Source: Dirofilaria immitis (lineage: Eukaryota; Nematoda; Chromadorea; Rhabditida; Onchocercidae). From it: a stretch of DNA of 64,000 nt. The position numbers and the translations under genes are program-made. Under the pieces are notes generated by a model that was given only the letters and a program-made list of their open reading frames with translations, was not told the DNA's origin and did not search any database. Every line of letters starts with the position of its first letter. Within the stretch, counting starts at the first letter, position 1. Location: NCBI GenBank assembly GCA_024305405.1, contig JAKNDB010000087.1, positions 3,970,501-4,034,500 on the forward strand, given 5' to 3'. Positions 59,808 to 64,000 of this stretch are shown piece after piece.

Positions 59808-62616
59808 AGCTTTAAGCCTATCCAGTTCAAAGATAGATCGATTGCATCCACAATGGTCATGTCGGCATCTACACGGACTTACTCGCAAGCAGGTCATATT
59901 CAAAATTCCTAAAATTTTCTTTTCTCCTTCACTTAAAATCAGTGATCCCTAACTATTGAAAAATTGGATATCACTGGATTCAGAATTCCACGGGACAAAG
60001 AATCTGTTGAATAAAGATGAATCAGTCTTTCATTTGATTTAAAAGGCTTCTGAAGAAGCATGCTTTTGGTACTTGATACTAAACGTTGTCTTTTGTCTAT
60101 TCTTAGAAATCAAGTATGAATTTACTGCAATAGCTTCAAGTTGAAAAAGAAATATAAGATTAGCAAATCTCCTTATTTAAGATGGAATATTGACCTTTGC
60201 AATGAATCATATATGTTATCATAATCATTCTGATGTACTGATCGATAAAAAAGTCGTAAATGTATGTGACAGTGAATATTGCAGTTAAGGTTTTGTCGAC
60301 GCAACATCGAACAAATGGATAGCATAAGAGCCGGTGCTCAGCTTGCATATTCTGAATGCCAATATCAGTTCCATCAAAGGAGGTTTGTGAAACTTAATGT
60401 TGTAATTATCAGATAATTTAAATATATCTGAAATATCCTGCTGTTCAGATTTGAAAAATCAATCAATAAGTCCACTTATAATAATTCGTTTATTGCTGAG
60501 CGATTATTATCCTAAATTGAAGATTCTGAAAAATTTTGGATCGAAGATATTTGAAATAAGTTAAAATAATAATATAGTCAAAAAATATTTAAAAATTAAG
60601 TTTAAAACCTAAGTAAACGAATTAGAAAATATAATTTCAGAAATTACACTTTTCAATTTGCAATTTTGTGATTTTAAAAATTAAGTTCATTTTCAGCGCT
60701 TAATTCATTTGTGAAGACGGTTAGATTAAAAAATTAATCTCATGTATTTTTGAGGTGGAATTGCTCATTAATCAATCCAAATACGAAGAAAGTTTTTGGT
60801 GATATGATATTAAATCGTGGTACTCGGGAAGCTGCCTTCGTCCATGCTATTTCTTCTGCTGGAATTGCTTATCGAATTACAAGGTATTTATGTAAAGTAA
60901 AAAATGTCTTATTGAATTATGTTATTCCTATATTTGGTTCATGTCCAAAGAAATAATTTTTATTATTACAGAGATTGCTCCAAGGGACTCATCGATAAGT
61001 GTGGCTGCGACTTGAGTGCTTTAAAAAAACGGATCAGTTCAATTGGAATGGATGCTCGGATAATGTCCGGTACGGTATAGCTGTATCAAGAGCTTTCGTT
61101 GATGCTGCTGAAAGAGGCAAAAATCAAACGGTTCAGCGCAAAATCATGAATTTGCATAATAACAATGCTGGAAGACAGGTAAAGGAATCTTCATCAGCAT
61201 GGTATCTTCTCGCTTCCCTTAAAAAGACAGTGCTGTTAACGATATCGATAAATGCTAATTTGATATTTGCATTAGTAAGATAGAAAGTACTAAATAGATT
61301 AGTGGTTCTCGCATGCTCTATCTTTTAACCTTTTTTTCCTGCAACAGGTACTGGAGCTGAACATCCGGAAGCAGTGCAAATGTCACGGACTGAGCGGTTC
61401 CTGCGAAATGAAAACATGTTGGAAATCGATGCCAACATTTAGGTAAATTTCTTTGCCGCGCAGCCACAAACACAAGCATAGACTGCTGACGAGATTTTTA
61501 CTTTTATCATATGCAGAAGACATCACCAGTGATAGTGTTATACTTTTATCATATGCAGAAGACATCACCAGTGATAGTGCTTGCTGATTGATATTCGGGA
61601 AGTTTTTTGGATGCAGAGGCCATTAAAAATCTAATGATCAATAAATCATTTTTTTTTTGAGATTTCCCAAAAAAATGAAAGAATTGAGGAAAAGGCACAG
61701 GATATTTCAAATGAAAATGAAACCTAACATATATCGTTTTTCTGTTTGCTACTTGCTTACGATATTTGTAGGGAAGTTGGAAGGATAATCAAAGACAAAT
61801 TTGATGGTGCGACGGAGGTAGCAGTAGTCGAAGAGGACAGCAAACCGATAATAGTCCGCAAAAATATCAATTTCAGAAGACACACTAAAGCTGATCTCGT
61901 AGGTTATAGTTTCGTAATATTTTTGCCCATTGAGATGATTTCGTTCAAATTTTAAAATTTTCATGAAGGGCTTTGAATTCAGTACTATAATAAAATTTTA
62001 TGGTAACATATAACACCAATGAATAGGCTTATTAATTAATCCTCAATTTAGTTGTATTTTTTTAGTTTAAGAAGATTTGTAAAGTTATGGCATAATCGCC
62101 TTATATGACATGTTATTGTTACTATTATTATGAAGGTTTATCTGGAATCATCGCCCGACTACTGTGAACCGGATATGGAATATGGTATTTTGGGAACCCA
62201 TGGACGCCTTTGTAATATTTCCTCACATGGTATCGATGGATGTGACTTAGTAATTTCGAAATTTCTTTTAAATATTTTTGATTATTATGAAAGGAATTTT
62301 ACTGTATATCTTAACTTGCAGACTTCTTAATCTTGTTTTCACTTCATCGTCAATCAAACAAATGCCAATTTGATGTTGCAAACTTTTAAATTTATATCAT
62401 AGTTTTTACTCTCATTTTCTTTATCTTCCAAAAATTTCCCTGTTATTGTCGCTTTTATATATTAACTGCTATTTTCAATTTTAGATGTGTTGCTATCGCG
62501 GATTCGATACGCGGGTGCATAAAATAATGGATCGGTGCAATTGTAAATTTCATTATTGCTGTCGAGTGATTTGTCAATCGTGCGAGAAAGTCATCGAGGA
62601 GCATATTTGTAAATGA
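59808..62616 (+). CDS. Wnt ligand, Wnt4-like (first exon not found)
   Basis: Secreted lipid-modified signalling protein for Frizzled receptors. Exons: 59808-59892, 60285-60382, 60755-60883, 60972-61178 (+1), 61348-61442, 61772-61898, 62136-62249, 62485-62616 (stop TGA); about 328 residues seen. Diagnostic blocks are [40 protein letters not shown], the palmitoleoylation site [53 protein letters not shown] and the C-terminal [10 protein letters not shown]. The N-terminal and TREAAF blocks are closest to vertebrate Wnt4; among C. elegans Wnts cwn-1 is the likely counterpart, but only a tree would settle it. Exon 4 is one base short at the A7 run 61023-61029; one more A joins [12 protein letters not shown] to [11 protein letters not shown] and closes the phases. 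The signal-peptide exon must lie upstream of 59808. Confidence 0.93.
61500..61581. repeat. 42-bp minisatellite, two copies, in a Wnt intron
   Basis: A unit beginning ACTTTTATCATATGCAGAAG starts at 61500 and again at 61542. It lies just after the exon carrying the palmitoleoylation site. Confidence 0.85.
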
Positions 62617-64000
62617 TACGTAAGCGTTACTGAATGCTTATTTACTACAGCAAATAATGCCTCTTGTTTTGATAAGCTCTTTATTGTTAAACACTTTCGA
62701 GAAAAGTACTGTTTGCAATTTTTGGTATCATTTAAATAATTTGATTTGCTGTGAAACAAAAACAAGCATATCGGTCACAATGTACTTGAACTTTTAGAAT
62801 TCGTTTTATCAATTACATTTGTGAATCTAATTGGCTGTATTCAAAGTTATATGAATCATTTTACTAAATTTACTGCTTCCTTAATTTGCTTCTATTTTAT
62901 ATTTCAATTAACAGGTTAATTAATGTATAGGTTGATGAAAATTGCTATTCGCGAAAAACATTTAGATATAAATGAAAAAATTTTCGTAATTATTAGATTT
63001 ACCTGAGAAATGCTCGAATGAACGATAAAGAACAAACCGATTCTTTCGCTTTTGATCTATTCCTCTTTTTTTTTTTTCATTTCTCAAAATTCCGAATTTT
63101 TAATTCTTCCAAGGTAAATGAATGTATTCAGACTAGAAGATCAGTCTAGTAAAATTAATGAAAAAATATTTCTCTGCTATATATAATTAATGAAATTTTT
63201 GAAGATTGCAATGAAGAAGAAATTAACGTCGAATATCATCTGTCTTCAATACATTCAGTTGTTAGACAACTGAAGGACTACTAAGCTATCAGTTTATCAC
63301 ATATGAAGTCAATAAAAGAAAAGTTTGGCCTATAAAAAATTTGACCCAACATTGCTATTTATTAAACAAAAGTATTGATGTCGTTGTGATAAGCTTTTGG
63401 AATAAATTGATTTCCTTGTGATCAAAAATATTTCAAATTGTGAACAAGCAGTACAAACATTAACATCGTCATTGCCGCAGTTTATATGATTAATTGTACA
63501 CTTTGTGCTGCTCGCTCATCCATTATTGGTCTCATTTTTGAAATCGATCAATTTCATTCTTCGCTGTTTGTTGCTATTTAATTTCAAAATCAGCTCATTC
63601 ACATATCCAATAGACATTTACCTTTTTGTTATTTGCCACCATCATATTGAATTAATTATATAAATAAAGATATCCAACAGCAGCTAACATTTATATGCTT
63701 CAATTTCCTATTTTACAAATTTTCATCGCTTTGAAAAGTTCCATTTCAAAGTTCAAGACCCAGAATTTTACAGAATTTTATTTGGACAATCTTCGAGCTT
63801 GATAGTATATCCTTTTTCTTCTTTGAAATTCGAAATTTTGTCAAAAATTAAATTTTTTAAATACTAAAATTCTCGGGATAAAGGGAGTTGATTTGCAATC
63901 AACTTCAATATCATTGTAATCATATCAGAAAATTGCACACTGCTGAAAGTTGGTAAACGACTTTCCTTTTTTTTTAAAAAGAATTTTTGATGATTTGAAT
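62617..64000. other. Region downstream of the Wnt gene
   Basis: 3' UTR and spacer; no exon recognised up to the window end. Confidence 0.5.

Overview
This window looks like nuclear DNA from a parasitic nematode, most likely a filarial or related clade III worm. It is strongly AT-rich. Genes are cut into short exons by GT-AG introns of about 0.1-1.7 kb with TTTCAG-type acceptors. The gene set is typically nematode: an HNF4-derived nuclear hormone receptor, a cuticlin-like ZP protein, a forkhead factor, a Wnt and CCR4-NOT subunits. The species call is an inference; no rRNA or satellite confirms it.

Layout, left to right. 1.9-5.8 kb (+): nuclear hormone receptor. 5.8-18.9 kb: gene-poor, with several perfect hairpins, small tandem repeats and one possible unknown gene (14.4-15.6 kb, +). 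19.0-24.2 kb (+): three-finger C2H2 protein of AEBP2/Jing type. 26.3-28.7 kb and 30.9-35.6 kb (both -): two tandem NOT2/CNOT2 genes, the upstream one full-length (ntl-2), the other a shorter, diverged copy with the same intron positions. 38.5-47.7 kb (+): coiled-coil type II membrane protein like GOLIM4/GPP130, whose largest intron holds an antisense forkhead gene (41.9-44.0 kb, -). 48.1-49.4 kb (-): cuticlin-like ZP protein. 54.3-55.2 kb (-): ten-cysteine Ly6/uPAR-type GPI protein. 59.8-62.6 kb (+): Wnt4-like ligand.

The genes do not form one pathway. Several are developmental regulators (nuclear receptor, AEBP2-like, forkhead, Wnt); NOT2 acts in mRNA deadenylation; the ZP and Ly6 proteins are surface or cuticle proteins. 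The convincing novelty is the tandem NOT2 paralogue, which keeps an open frame and intact splice sites.

A technical signal runs through the window. Nearly every multi-exon gene has one exon that is exactly one base short of the length its splice phases require. In most cases the break maps to a short homopolymer, and one extra base there restores the conserved domain. This pattern fits homopolymer contractions in the assembly better than pseudogenes. Exon coordinates below are hand-derived from splice phase and homology; spans marked '+1' include such a break.
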